A stretch of DNA of 45,673 nucleotides from Mesobacillus campisalis (GTDB lineage Bacteria > Bacillota > Bacilli > Bacillales > Cytobacillaceae): positions 1-45,673 of the forward strand of contig NZ_LAYY01000026.1 of assembly GCF_000986785.1 (NCBI RefSeq), given 5' to 3'. Below are positions 32,490-40,730 of this stretch, piece by piece (positions within the stretch are counted from its first letter, which is position 1; each line of letters opens with the position of its first letter). The notes under the pieces were generated by a model. That model made no database searches, had not been told where the DNA came from, and saw only the letters and a list, made by a program, of their open reading frames with translations. The position numbers and the translations under genes are program-made.

Positions 32490-33577
32490 CTAGTTAATGG
32501 ATGGCCTGCACTTTATTTGCCTTAAAAGCTTTTTGTACTGTTTTATATAGGCTTTTCTCGATTTCAGGTCCATTTTGGTTAGCCTCATTGCATAATAATT
32601 CAAGAAATATAGGTTAAAATAAGACATTCTTGCTTGCTGTTTAAAATCTAGTCCAAATAATGTAAAAGCCCTCTCCATCTCATGGTCATATTCTCCATTT
32701 ACATACTGATTCAAGAAAAGATCGTTCTTATTAATATAAAACTCCACCCACATCATATTAAAAAAATCATAAAAGAAAAAAAGGTAGTTGGAGAACTCCC
32801 AATCGATGAAATAAATTTCGCCGACAGATTTATCCAACAACGTATTGGCGGTCCAGAGATCTCCGTGCAGTCTTAACATAGGAACATTCATTTCTTGAAA
32901 ATCAGCCTCTATCTCGCTCCAAATAAAAATTGTGTCCCTATTGTTTGGCACCGATTTAAAAAGGCTTATTGGTGTCACAAAAGGGTACGTCCCTTTCACC
33001 AAACAGGAACAAAAGTAATGATAATATCGATTAAAGACATCTTCCATAACCTTTAGTAAGTCTTCATCCACCCAATCCTTCGTTGGGTGAAAGGTTATAA
33101 GTTCTTCTGCAAGCATTAATTTTTCCTCATTGACAAATAAAAGGGAAGGCAAGGCGAAGAATTCTCGAAAATGTTCATAATTATCAATTACTGACTGATA
33201 ATTCTTTTTATCCGATAAAATCGTAAGCACTTTCTTATTACTAAAGTCAAAAATCCTTTTATCGCTATATCCATTACTGCTCCTAACGGAACATAAACGG
33301 TACCCAAAAACTGATTCATTGCTAAATCTTTATGGGGTAACTCCAGTCTTTTTCTAAAAAGTACACCCTTTGCGAACCTAACCATATATTTCAGCAGGGA
33401 ATTCCGATAAAAACTTTGAATTATCCCAGCAGCTTTGGGTTCCTCATCAACCCTGGTAATATATTTAATGGATTCGTTGAAGGTATAGGATCCTGGGCTC
33501 ATATACTCTGCACTTTCGTAAAAGCCGTGAATTACTGCTTTTTTACCTTTCAGATAATTGTTAATCCTTGCGATCAT
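32490..33577 (-). pseudogene. Aminoglycoside-phosphotransferase-like kinase gene broken by one frameshift
   Basis: Two overlapping frames make one protein. The upstream part (33577 to about 33298) reads MIARINNYLKGKKAVIHGF to FLGTV; the downstream part continues in the next frame as LCSVRSSNGYSDKRIFDF, then NKKVLTILSD, through HGDLWTANTLLD (catalytic HGDxxxxN) and YFIDWEF (Mg-binding Asp). The beta-strand NGYSDKRIFDF is typical of this kinase family's N-lobe but lies outside any start codon in its frame. Loss of one T from the run at 33295-33297 explains the break; adding one T joins the frames at GTV-LCSV. Either a true pseudogene or a sequencing indel. Intact, it would be about 360 aa, probably phosphorylating a sugar or alcohol in the exopolysaccharide pathway. 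Confidence 0.75.
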
Positions 33578-33608
33578 AATCCATCCACACCCGACTGTTT
33601 TATATTTA

Positions 33609-34871
33609 CTATTTTGTGACCGCGTTTTTGTCTTTCAATGAAAACACTATTGCCCCTAGAAATAACCAAAGCACCCGGGCATTATTTAAAGAAATGGCCA
33701 GGGATCCAATTAATAGAATAATAATCATATCCCGCAAAATAAGATTTATTTCGTTATTCATTTTTGATTGTGTTGCTTTACCCAGTATAAAAAAGACATA
33801 AATAAAAAATAAAACCGCAAGCGGAATACCCCATTCAGCGGTTAGCTGTAAAAATGTATTATGGGCTACATTATCATAGTGAAACATCTGCCAGGCAAGA
33901 GATGTATAGGTTCCAATGCCAACTCCAATCAACGGTGATAGCTGGATAACTTGTAATGCCGCTTTCCAAGTGGCTTCTCTTCCAGACCCCCCCTCTGACA
34001 CAGCAGATCCGAAGTCCGTAAGAAGGTAATATACCCTGCCGAATGAAGGGATTTTGGCTGCGATGCCGCTAAATATTGTTTCAAGTAAAAGCATGGCCCA
34101 GGGAGCCAGCAAAGCAAGAACAACAATAAAAAAAACCTGGAAAACCAGGACATTCAGCTTTTTTTGTTTTAAGAATAGATATTCAACCAGCCTTATAAGA
34201 GAATAGGATAGTAATGTAATGATTCCCGTCTTCGAGCCTGATACCAGTACGGACAGCAACGTTAATATGGCTGCAAGCAGCTTGTAGCGGGTCTTGATGC
34301 TCTCCATTCTAGTGAAATAAACCATAGCCGTGATTTGTAATACGGAAAAATAATTAGGATCAATCATAAGACCTCTAAAACGGGTTTCTGCAAAATATAA
34401 AATGTCTGTAAACAGAGGGATATTAAGAAACGTCAGCCAGACTCCAACTATTCCAATCAGCATTCCAAAATATGAATACCATCTTATTGTTTCCTTCAAA
34501 TAATTTATTTGACTCAAGTTATAGCCAATGATGAAGTAAAAAAATATGGCCAGCAGTTTTATATAATCACTTACTATCCTGGCAGGTGCGGGCTCATGCA
34601 TAAATTTAATAGGGATATAAAAAGCCGCCGTCACTAAAACCATGAAGGAAATGGCTATAAAAAAGACCAGTGGAGTCATCGGAACTAGCAGCCTCTTGTT
34701 CCATATAAGAAACACAAGGATAAAAATAGAAAAAAAGTCTGCAAACGACAGATTCACGCCAAAAATGACGTTTGATTGGTGAAGTAAAATCGCCGTAAAA
34801 AAGATCGACAGAGTGACCCAAACACTTCTCCCAGCCTCTGTCCTATTCCATTCAAGCGTGTGAGCCACCAT
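33609..34871 (-). CDS. O-antigen ligase/Wzy-like polysaccharide polymerase
   Basis: A 420-aa membrane protein with about 11-12 helices and the large periplasmic-type loop carrying PSFGRVYYLLTDFGSAVSEGGSGREATWKAAL and HNTFLQLTAEWGIPLAVLFF, the Wzy_C/WaaL signature with its conserved Arg and His. It probably polymerises the repeat units delivered by the flippase. ATG with GAAGGGAG about 10 bp upstream. Confidence 0.87.
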   Translation of the reverse strand: MVAHTLEWNRTEAGRSVWVTLSIFFTAILLHQSNVIFGVNLSFADFFSIFILVFLIWNKRLLVPMTPLVFFIAISFMVLVTAAFYIPIKFMHEPAPARIVSDYIKLLAIFFYFIIGYNLSQINYLKETIRWYSYFGMLIGIVGVWLTFLNIPLFTDILYFAETRFRGLMIDPNYFSVLQITAMVYFTRMESIKTRYKLLAAILTLLSVLVSGSKTGIITLLSYSLIRLVEYLFLKQKKLNVLVFQVFFIVVLALLAPWAMLLLETIFSGIAAKIPSFGRVYYLLTDFGSAVSEGGSGREATWKAALQVIQLSPLIGVGIGTYTSLAWQMFHYDNVAHNTFLQLTAEWGIPLAVLFFIYVFFILGKATQSKMNNEINLILRDMIIILLIGSLAISLNNARVLWLFLGAIVFSLKDKNAVTK

Positions 34872-34910
34872 GCAGTCTACTCCCTTCTCTAGTAATCACC
34901 AACTATCTAT

Positions 34911-35600
34911 TTACCGGTAATGGCCATAATAGCCCTCCAGTTTTTCCTCTACTCCATTTACAACCACACCTATTATTTTAGCACCTGACCTTTCCAGCAA
35001 TTCCTTGGCTTTTACTGCCCGGTCCTTTTGGGTCTTCCCACTGGCAACCACCAGAACGACACCGTCACATTTAGTGGCCATAATTTGAGGGTCTGTGACA
35101 GCAAGGATGGGCGGCGAGTCAATCACTATATATTCGTACATTTCTTTTAACTCGCCCATCAATAGCTCCATTGCTTTTGAATCCAAAAGTTCCGCTGGGT
35201 TAGGAGGAATAGGGCCACTTGTGATAATGTCAAGGTTCGGGACATTCGTTCGCAATACTGTATCTTCCAAACTGATTTCCTTCGCCAAAACGGATGTAAG
35301 TCCTTCCATATTGCTAACGGTAAAGGAATAATGGACAGTCGGTTTTCTTAAGTCTGCATCCACTAGAATAGTTTTCTTTCCTTTTTGGGCCATGACGATT
35401 GCCAGATTGGCAGCAGTAGTCGACTTTCCTTCGGCAGGGTCTGCAGATGTTACGAAAACGGTCTTGATTATTTTATCAACTGAGGAATAGTGAATATTAT
35501 TTCTTATAAGACGGTACTGCTCTGTGATGGGAGCTATCGGATTGGTATGCGCTATTAGGGATACAGGGTTTTTCTGCCTGCGCTTCGTTTTACGACTCAA
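34911..35600 (-). CDS. epsB: Tyrosine-protein kinase EpsB/CpsD (BY-kinase)
   Basis: Cytoplasmic bacterial tyrosine kinase of 229 aa: Walker A SADPAEGKSTTAANLA, Walker A' ILVDADLRKP, Walker B YIVIDSPP and a C-terminal tyrosine cluster GYYGHYR, the autophosphorylation site. It works with the membrane modulator encoded immediately upstream to control polymer length and assembly. The start is TTG 35600 (AAGGGG 8 bp upstream); a GTG at 35609 overlaps the ribosome site itself and is less likely. It overlaps the upstream gene by about 11 bp. Named by context and likeness to B. subtilis EpsB. Confidence 0.88.
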   Translation of the reverse strand: MSRKTKRRQKNPVSLIAHTNPIAPITEQYRLIRNNIHYSSVDKIIKTVFVTSADPAEGKSTTAANLAIVMAQKGKKTILVDADLRKPTVHYSFTVSNMEGLTSVLAKEISLEDTVLRTNVPNLDIITSGPIPPNPAELLDSKAMELLMGELKEMYEYIVIDSPPILAVTDPQIMATKCDGVVLVVASGKTQKDRAVKAKELLERSGAKIIGVVVNGVEEKLEGYYGHYR

Positions 35601-36321
35601 GTGTTTCACCCCTTACTTTTTTTGCCAAGGCATCGGATGATGAGTCCTTCGCTGACACCTTTTGAACAGATCCCAGCACCGGAAGTCCGAGGCAGGCGGC
35701 TACATCTTGATCATTGTTAAGAGTATTGTCCAGCATTTCAATCAGCATAGCGATTCCGACTCCCGCTAGCGCTCCTACCACAAAGCCTGCCACAAGATTG
35801 AATAATAAATTGGGGCTTACTGGCACAGGGTTTTCTTTTAATTCTGCTTCAGCAAGAATACTGACGTTATCGACTTTCATGATTCCGGGAATCTCTCGCT
35901 GAAAAGTTGTGGAAACAGAGTTCGCAATTTTAACCGCCGTTTCCGGATTACTGTCTTCTACTGTCAGCGAAAATACTTGGGAATCTTCCTGGCTGGTTAT
36001 CGTAATTTTTTGGTTAAGCTGTTCCACACTTTGTGAAAGGTTCTGATCTTCAATCACCTTTTTTAAAATAACGGGGCTTTTTATGATGACACTGTACGTA
36101 TTAATCAGTTCCACATTGTCACTTACCTGGCTTAAGTCAATTTGATTCTCTGAAGTTTTCTGGTTTACCAGAATGAGTGTGGTTCCCTGGTAGGCAGGAA
36201 CCAACACATAATGGGTAACCGCAGCACTAAGGATTGTTGCGGTTAATGTTAAGAGGACAATGATCTTCCATCTCTTCTTAAGAATTGTGAACAACTGTAC
36301 TAGATTGACGGTTTCACCCAT
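35590..36321 (-). CDS. epsA: Chain-length modulator / kinase activator EpsA (Wzz family)
   Basis: A 243-aa polysaccharide co-polymerase. Two membrane helices (about 19-38 and 175-198) flank an extracellular Wzz domain; the N-terminal motif LVQLFTILKKRWKIIV and the Pro-rich second-helix entry NPVPVSPN are typical. The cytoplasmic C-terminus activates the BY-kinase. ATG with GGAGG 6 bp upstream. In B. subtilis epsA and epsB open the operon; here they come after the epsC, epsL and epsN homologues. Confidence 0.9.
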   Translation of the reverse strand: MGETVNLVQLFTILKKRWKIIVLLTLTATILSAAVTHYVLVPAYQGTTLILVNQKTSENQIDLSQVSDNVELINTYSVIIKSPVILKKVIEDQNLSQSVEQLNQKITITSQEDSQVFSLTVEDSNPETAVKIANSVSTTFQREIPGIMKVDNVSILAEAELKENPVPVSPNLLFNLVAGFVVGALAGVGIAMLIEMLDNTLNNDQDVAACLGLPVLGSVQKVSAKDSSSDALAKKVRGETLES

Positions 36322-36375
36322 AATTTCCTCCGGTTTAATTTTAATAGATACTAAGTTGCTTCGTTCGCCTTGAGA

Positions 36376-37587
36376 TTAGCCGCTTAGTTCGTCTATATTT
36401 TCAAGATTGTTGCAGCGGACTTTACTGCTTAGCGCTTTTTTGACAATGGCAATAACTCTCATTTGGTCATAAAGTGTCATGTTTGACCCAGACGGCAAGC
36501 AAATCCCTCGCTTGAAGAGCCGCTCTGATACGCTCTCAGTCCTGCCATGAGGGAAGTATTTATAGTTTTGGAACAGGGGCTGCAGATGCAGCGGCTTCCA
36601 GACCGGCCTGGCTTCAATATTTTCCTGCTCCAGTAAGTTGAGCAAATCGACGGGAGACAGCCCTGCCAGCCCTTCATCAATGGTTAAAGCAGTTAGCCAC
36701 CTGTTGGAAAAGGTATCCTCCAGTTCTGGCATAAAAGAGATGCCGGGAAAATGAGCCAGTTCTCTCTTGTAGGTTTTAAAGACTGCCCGCCTTTGGTTTA
36801 CCCTGCTGGCAAGCACTTCCAGCTGGCTTCTTCCAATCCCGGCCAGAATATTGCTCAAGCGATAGTTATATCCCAGCTGGCTGTGCTGATAATGAGGGGC
36901 GGGATCCTTTGCCTGTGTGGCCAAAAACCTCGCTCTGCCCAATGCCTCGGTATTGTTGGAAACAAGCATCCCGCCTCCGGAAGTGGTAATGATTTTGTTG
37001 CCGTTGAAAGAATAAATCCCAAATTCCCCAAAAGTACCGCTTGCCTTCCCTTTATAGGCAGCACCCAGGGATTCCGCAGCATCTTCAATGATTGGTACAC
37101 CGTATTCACGGCAAATGGCTGAAAGCTCATCCATTTTGGCCGATTGCCCGTACAGGTTGACGATTAATGCTGCTTTCGGCATTTTTCCCGTTCTTTCAGC
37201 ATCCTTAAAGGCTTCCTCCAATGCTTCAGGAGACATATTCCAAGTTTCCGGCTCGGAATCAATAAAAACTGGCTCGCCGCCTTGATAGAGAATGGGATTG
37301 GCAGTAGCCACAAAGGTTAGGCTCGAACAGAACACAACATCATTCTTTTGGACATCCAACAAAGATAAAGCCAGATGGATGGCCGCAGTGCCAGAGCTTA
37401 CGGCAACTGCCCCTTTTACTCCGACAAGCTCAGCTATATCCTGTTCAAACGCGTCAACATTTGGCCCTAAAGGAGCAACCCAATTATCCCGGAACGCTTC
37501 ATCAATGTACTTCATTTCGTTACCGCTCATATGGGGAGATGAGAGAAAGATTCTTCTATTAGTGTTTGATATATCCAAATTAACCAC
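36376..37587 (-). CDS. epsN: DegT/DnrJ/EryC1 sugar aminotransferase EpsN
   Basis: A 403-aa PLP-dependent sugar aminotransferase (fold type I) with Lys198 in SFNGNKIITTSGGG as the PLP lysine, SSGTAAIHLAL, EDAAESLGA and GYNYRLSNILAGIGRSQLE. It converts the UDP-4-keto-6-deoxy-HexNAc made by the EpsC homologue into a UDP-4-amino sugar (PglE/EpsN reaction). Start GTG 37587 with AAGGA 8 bp upstream, overlapping the end of epsL by 8 bp. B. subtilis has the acetyltransferase gene epsM between epsL and epsN; here it is missing. Confidence 0.9.
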   Translation of the reverse strand: MVNLDISNTNRRIFLSSPHMSGNEMKYIDEAFRDNWVAPLGPNVDAFEQDIAELVGVKGAVAVSSGTAAIHLALSLLDVQKNDVVFCSSLTFVATANPILYQGGEPVFIDSEPETWNMSPEALEEAFKDAERTGKMPKAALIVNLYGQSAKMDELSAICREYGVPIIEDAAESLGAAYKGKASGTFGEFGIYSFNGNKIITTSGGGMLVSNNTEALGRARFLATQAKDPAPHYQHSQLGYNYRLSNILAGIGRSQLEVLASRVNQRRAVFKTYKRELAHFPGISFMPELEDTFSNRWLTALTIDEGLAGLSPVDLLNLLEQENIEARPVWKPLHLQPLFQNYKYFPHGRTESVSERLFKRGICLPSGSNMTLYDQMRVIAIVKKALSSKVRCNNLENIDELSG

Positions 37588-38179
37588 TCTCTCTTTCCTT
37601 TTTCTTTGTTCCGGTAAAATCAGGTTCGTTGAGGTTGATGTTTTCAGATCGGAGCACTTTTTTAAAAGTCAGCAAGATTATCTTTAAATCTAGAAAAAAA
37701 GACTGATGATGGACATACCAAACGTCCAATTCAAACTTTTCTTCCCATGTAATGGTGTTCCGGCCATTCACCTGGGCCCAGCCGGTAATTCCCGGCCGTA
37801 CCATATGCCTTTTCGCTTGTTCTTCTGAGTACAACGGGAGATACTCCATTAATAGAGGCCGCGGGCCTACTAAACTTAAGTCGCCTTTAAGTACATTGAA
37901 TAACTGCGGCAATTCGTCCAGGCTGTATTTTCTTAGCAAAAGTCCAAATGACGTGACCCGATCCGCATCCGGCAGCAGCTTTCCGTTTAAGCCACGCCGC
38001 TCGTTCATACTGCGGAATTTATACAAGTAAAAAGGCTGTCCATTCAACCCTGGCCTTTGCTGTCTAAATATGACTGGTGCACCAAGTTTATATTTTACGA
38101 GAATCGCGATGACAAGCATTGCGGGCGACATAAGGATCAGCAGGGACAGGGAAACAAATATATCCAGAATTCTTTTCAT
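37580..38179 (-). CDS. epsL: Undecaprenyl-phosphate sugar-1-phosphate transferase EpsL (PglC type)
   Basis: A 199-aa initiating phosphoglycosyltransferase with one N-terminal re-entrant helix (about 8-30) and the catalytic pattern KFRSM, YSLDELPQLFNVLKGDLSLVGPRP with the Asp-Glu dyad. It lacks the extra N-terminal membrane domain of WbaP-type enzymes, so it belongs to the small PglC/EpsL class. It starts the lipid-linked repeat unit, expected to take the UDP-sugar made by EpsC and EpsN. ATG preceded by AGGTGG about 9-10 bp upstream. Confidence 0.92.
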   Translation of the reverse strand: MKRILDIFVSLSLLILMSPAMLVIAILVKYKLGAPVIFRQQRPGLNGQPFYLYKFRSMNERRGLNGKLLPDADRVTSFGLLLRKYSLDELPQLFNVLKGDLSLVGPRPLLMEYLPLYSEEQAKRHMVRPGITGWAQVNGRNTITWEEKFELDVWYVHHQSFFLDLKIILLTFKKVLRSENINLNEPDFTGTKKKERESG

Positions 38180-38253
38180 TCTCTAAAGCCACCTATCCTC
38201 CATATTTTACGGGCCGTTAGACACTATGGGAGTTGGTTCCGTCTTATTCCCAT

Positions 38254-40080
38254 TTAAATAGAGATCGATAGAGGAGTATCCTGTGATGCTTTTCGGTTCG
38301 CAATCTGCAATAATCTTTCCCTCAGGTCCGCCTTTTCCATGGACGCAAGATTTTCAAGCAGGTCCTGGATATCTTCAATAAATAGTTCTGAGGTTTTTCC
38401 GATATAAATCTTCGGGTATATCTGCTGTTCATGCACTTCCTCTTCCTTTAAAAGTTCCTCGAACAACTTCTCTCCTGGCCTGATTCCCGTAAATTCCACG
38501 CCTATGTCCTCTACGGAATTTCCCGATAGTTTGATCAGGTTTTTGGCAAGGTCGACAATTTTTACCGGATCGCCCATATCCAAGACAAAAACCTCTCCTC
38601 CCTTTGCCAGTGCGCCAGCCTGAATTACGAGCCTTGAGGCTTCGGGAATGGTCATAAAATAGCGGATCATATCCGGATGGGTTACTGTGACAGGCCCGCC
38701 TTTTTCGATTTGCCTCTTAAACAAAGGGATGACACTGCCCCGGCTGCCGAGCACATTGCCGAAACGGACTGCGACAAATCTTGTACCGCTGTGCCTATCC
38801 ATTGCCTGAACAATCATTTCTGCCAGACGCTTTGTGGCACCCATTACACTAGTTGGGTTCACTGCTTTATCGGTCGAAATCATAACAAAGGTTTTGACTC
38901 CATATAAACTGGCTGCCTGTGCTACATTCATGGTTCCAATCACATTGTTTTTCACTGCTTCTTCCGGGTTCCTTTCCATCAGCGGGACATGCTTATGGGC
39001 AGCTGCATGGTAAACGACGTCCGGCCGATATGTTCTCATCACCAGCTCCATCTTGCCGGCATCTTGCATATCGGAGATTTCTGTAATGATTTCTCCAGGA
39101 AACTCGGCATTGCTCTCCTTGAGCTCCATTTCAATGGAATAGATGCTGTTCTCTCCGTGCCCCAATAAAATGAGACGGGCCGGATGGAAAGGGATGACCT
39201 GCCGGCATATTTCGGAACCGATCGATCCACCCGCCCCCGTCACCAATACCGTTTTTCCAGTGACATATTGAGAAATCCTCGTAATGTCAAGCTGGATAGG
39301 CTCCCTTCCCAATAAATCCTCCACCTGTACATCCCGGAACTGTTTGACAGAAACCTTACCGGTGACCAAGTCCTCTATCATCGGCAAAATTTGCGTTTTC
39401 GCATCGGTTTCGGCACATTCCTGAAAGATGGTGTTCAAGTCTTTTCTTTTAAGTGAAGGAATGGCAATGACGATATGTTCAATTTCAAGATGATTAACAG
39501 CCCAGACAATTTTGTGAGATCCCCCTATAACTGGAATGCCCATAATATCCAGCTGCTGCTTGTTTGGGTCATCATCGATAAAACCTACTGGTAGAAGCCC
39601 GGCTTCCTTGTTTTTCAGCAATTGGCGTACCACCATTGTTCCTGCTGCCCCTGCTCCGACAACGAGCGTCCGCTTTTGGTCCGTATTTTCACGGTTAATA
39701 GAATCACGGTACATTCTCCAGCAAAATCGTGAACCGCCGATTAGAAGGATATGAAGCAGCCACGTGACAGCCAGCAGCCTGAAGAAAATTTCTTCCAAAA
39801 CAATCCTCTGCAGAATCGCCGCCACAATAATTGAAGAAGTAACTACCTTGAAAATGATTAATAATTCTCCCAGACTTGCATATTCCCAAGCCTTTCTGTA
39901 CAAATGAAATCTGAATGAGAAAAAATGATGGCTTAATAAGATGGCAATGACACTGACCACCGTTGGCAGAATAAAAACTTCCAGTGTGCATTTAACAAGA
40001 AATAAACTAACAAAAACAGCCGTAAGGACAATGCTTGAATCAATCAAAATGAATAAACTTAACCTTTGCTTATAGGTCAT
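38254..40080 (-). CDS. epsC: NDP-sugar 4,6-dehydratase EpsC/CapD (PglF type)
   Basis: A 608-aa membrane-anchored enzyme. Four N-terminal helices (about 8-115) are followed by a Rossmann-like module (VVGAGAAGTMVVRQL, about 135-260) and an SDR domain from about 280 with VLVTGAGGSIGSEICRQ and STDKAVNPTSVMGATKRLAE, where Met replaces the usual catalytic Tyr as in CapD/PglF enzymes. It makes UDP-4-keto-6-deoxy sugar, the first step to a diamino or amino-deoxy sugar. It is the first gene after a 650-bp regulatory leader. ATG 40080 with GGGAGGGG 9 bp upstream; the frame to 40125 is unsupported. Confidence 0.92.
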   Translation of the reverse strand: MTYKQRLSLFILIDSSIVLTAVFVSLFLVKCTLEVFILPTVVSVIAILLSHHFFSFRFHLYRKAWEYASLGELLIIFKVVTSSIIVAAILQRIVLEEIFFRLLAVTWLLHILLIGGSRFCWRMYRDSINRENTDQKRTLVVGAGAAGTMVVRQLLKNKEAGLLPVGFIDDDPNKQQLDIMGIPVIGGSHKIVWAVNHLEIEHIVIAIPSLKRKDLNTIFQECAETDAKTQILPMIEDLVTGKVSVKQFRDVQVEDLLGREPIQLDITRISQYVTGKTVLVTGAGGSIGSEICRQVIPFHPARLILLGHGENSIYSIEMELKESNAEFPGEIITEISDMQDAGKMELVMRTYRPDVVYHAAAHKHVPLMERNPEEAVKNNVIGTMNVAQAASLYGVKTFVMISTDKAVNPTSVMGATKRLAEMIVQAMDRHSGTRFVAVRFGNVLGSRGSVIPLFKRQIEKGGPVTVTHPDMIRYFMTIPEASRLVIQAGALAKGGEVFVLDMGDPVKIVDLAKNLIKLSGNSVEDIGVEFTGIRPGEKLFEELLKEEEVHEQQIYPKIYIGKTSELFIEDIQDLLENLASMEKADLRERLLQIANRKASQDTPLSISI

Positions 40081-40203
40081 GGATAAGCCCCTCCCAAATC
40101 CTTTCTTTGTTTGTCTGCAGAACACCAGTCATTTTACGCGGCTGTTAAAGAAGAAAAAAAACACTGGCCACTCGCAGCTCTCCCTTTCCTCCTCGTTAAA
40201 ACC

Positions 40204-40241
40204 TTTCATTATAGGATCTCGGATGAGACCTTATAATGAAA
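40204..40241 (-). other. 17-bp hairpin in the eps leader
   Basis: Arms TTTCATTATAGGATCTC (40204-40220) and GAGACCTTATAATGAAA (40225-40241), loop of 4. Read as minus-strand RNA, 16 of 17 positions pair (one A-C mismatch), and the stem is followed by GGTTTTAAC. Placed between the candidate EAR RNA and the epsC ribosome site. It may be a weak terminator, and hence a target of antitermination, or a leader stabiliser. Confidence 0.65.
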
Positions 40242-40254
40242 AATTTTAATAAGC

Positions 40255-40360
40255 GGGGCATCCAACCCCTCCTCACATCACACTCCCGACGACTTGCGTC
40301 TAAGGCTTTACGCCCACAGCATGACCGAGTGCCTTCATTGATAAAGGTAAGAAGACATCA
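40255..40360 (-). ncRNA. Structured leader RNA, candidate EAR/epsC antitermination element
   Basis: Minus-strand RNA folds by eye into an outer helix CUUCUUAC/GUGAGGAG (40347-40354 with 40269-40276), a hairpin CCUU...AAGG (40332-40347), a helix CACUC/GAGUG (40327-40331 with 40281-40285), and within it two small hairpins, GGC-GUAAA-GCC and GAC-GCAA-GUC (a GNRA loop). It lies in the transcript leader of an epsC homologue. The EAR (epsC) RNA of Bacillales is a conserved structured element inside or ahead of eps operons that lets RNA polymerase pass distal terminators. I match it by position and complexity, not by a remembered consensus. A c-di-GMP-I riboswitch is a less likely alternative. Confidence 0.5.
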
Positions 40361-40370
40361 CCCGACCGCC

Positions 40371-40386
40371 ATTCTTTATAAAGAAC
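40371..40386 (-). promoter_or_regulatory. SinR-type operator B
   Basis: ATTCTTTATAAAGAAC contains the perfect 14-bp palindrome TTCTTTATAAAGAA (40372-40385). On the minus strand it reads GTTCTTT, an exact match to the SinR box GTTCTYT, followed by its mirror. It lies downstream of the likely transcription start and directly ahead of the folded leader RNA. Confidence 0.65.
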
Positions 40387-40461
40387 ATTATTCGCAAAAT
40401 TTTTTCTTGGGTCTATTAAAGATTAATTCAACTTAATATTATTCAACATTTATTAACTATT

Positions 40462-40490
40462 ATGGTAATTCTGTATAAAGAACATGTCAA
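40462..40490 (-). promoter_or_regulatory. eps promoter with SinR-type operator A in its spacer
   Basis: On the minus strand TTGACA (40485-40490), a 17-bp spacer and TACCAT (40462-40467; a slightly downstream CATAAT is an alternative). The spacer is occupied by GTTCTTTATACAGAAT (40468-40483), near-identical to operator B 97 bp away. A repressor bound there would block RNA polymerase. Fits SinR control of eps in Bacillus; the binding itself is inference. Confidence 0.65.
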
Positions 40491-40682
40491 TCAAAAATGG
40501 AATATTAAGGTAATATATTTTTGTTTATAATTTGACATTTTTCTCCCTGCTTCTTCTATAATTCCCTAGAGTTACATCAGTAGATTTGCACAAATTAAAC
40601 TATTTGACGGTATTTGCTTTAAACACTGTAGATAGGGGAAGGGGCAGGATTCATATATCGAACAGTATGCTGAAATTTCTCG

Positions 40683-40718
40683 AAAAACAATAAGCTGCCA
40701 AACAACTTTTTTAGCAGC
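40683..40718 (-). terminator. Terminator after the SinR-like gene
   Basis: Minus strand stem GCTGCTAAA / TTTGGCAGC (9 bp with one G-T), 7-nt loop, then TTATTGTTTTT. Confidence 0.75.
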
Positions 40719-40730
40719 CTGAGAAAGTAT

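Noticed and set aside
33188-33577. Independent 129-aa protein
   Set aside because: Its last 35 residues are low-complexity out-of-frame sequence, while the other frame at the same place encodes a clear kinase N-lobe strand; the frameshift explanation is simpler.
40255-40360. c-di-GMP-I riboswitch in the eps leader
   Set aside because: Attractive because of the HD-GYP gene and the GCAA loop, but the conserved GACGCAAAGC core and receptor strand are not present; EAR fits the position better.
40532-40562. Plus-strand promoter TTGACA-N19-TATAAT
   Set aside because: The spacer is long and no plus-strand gene follows before the convergent regulator gene; at most an antisense start.
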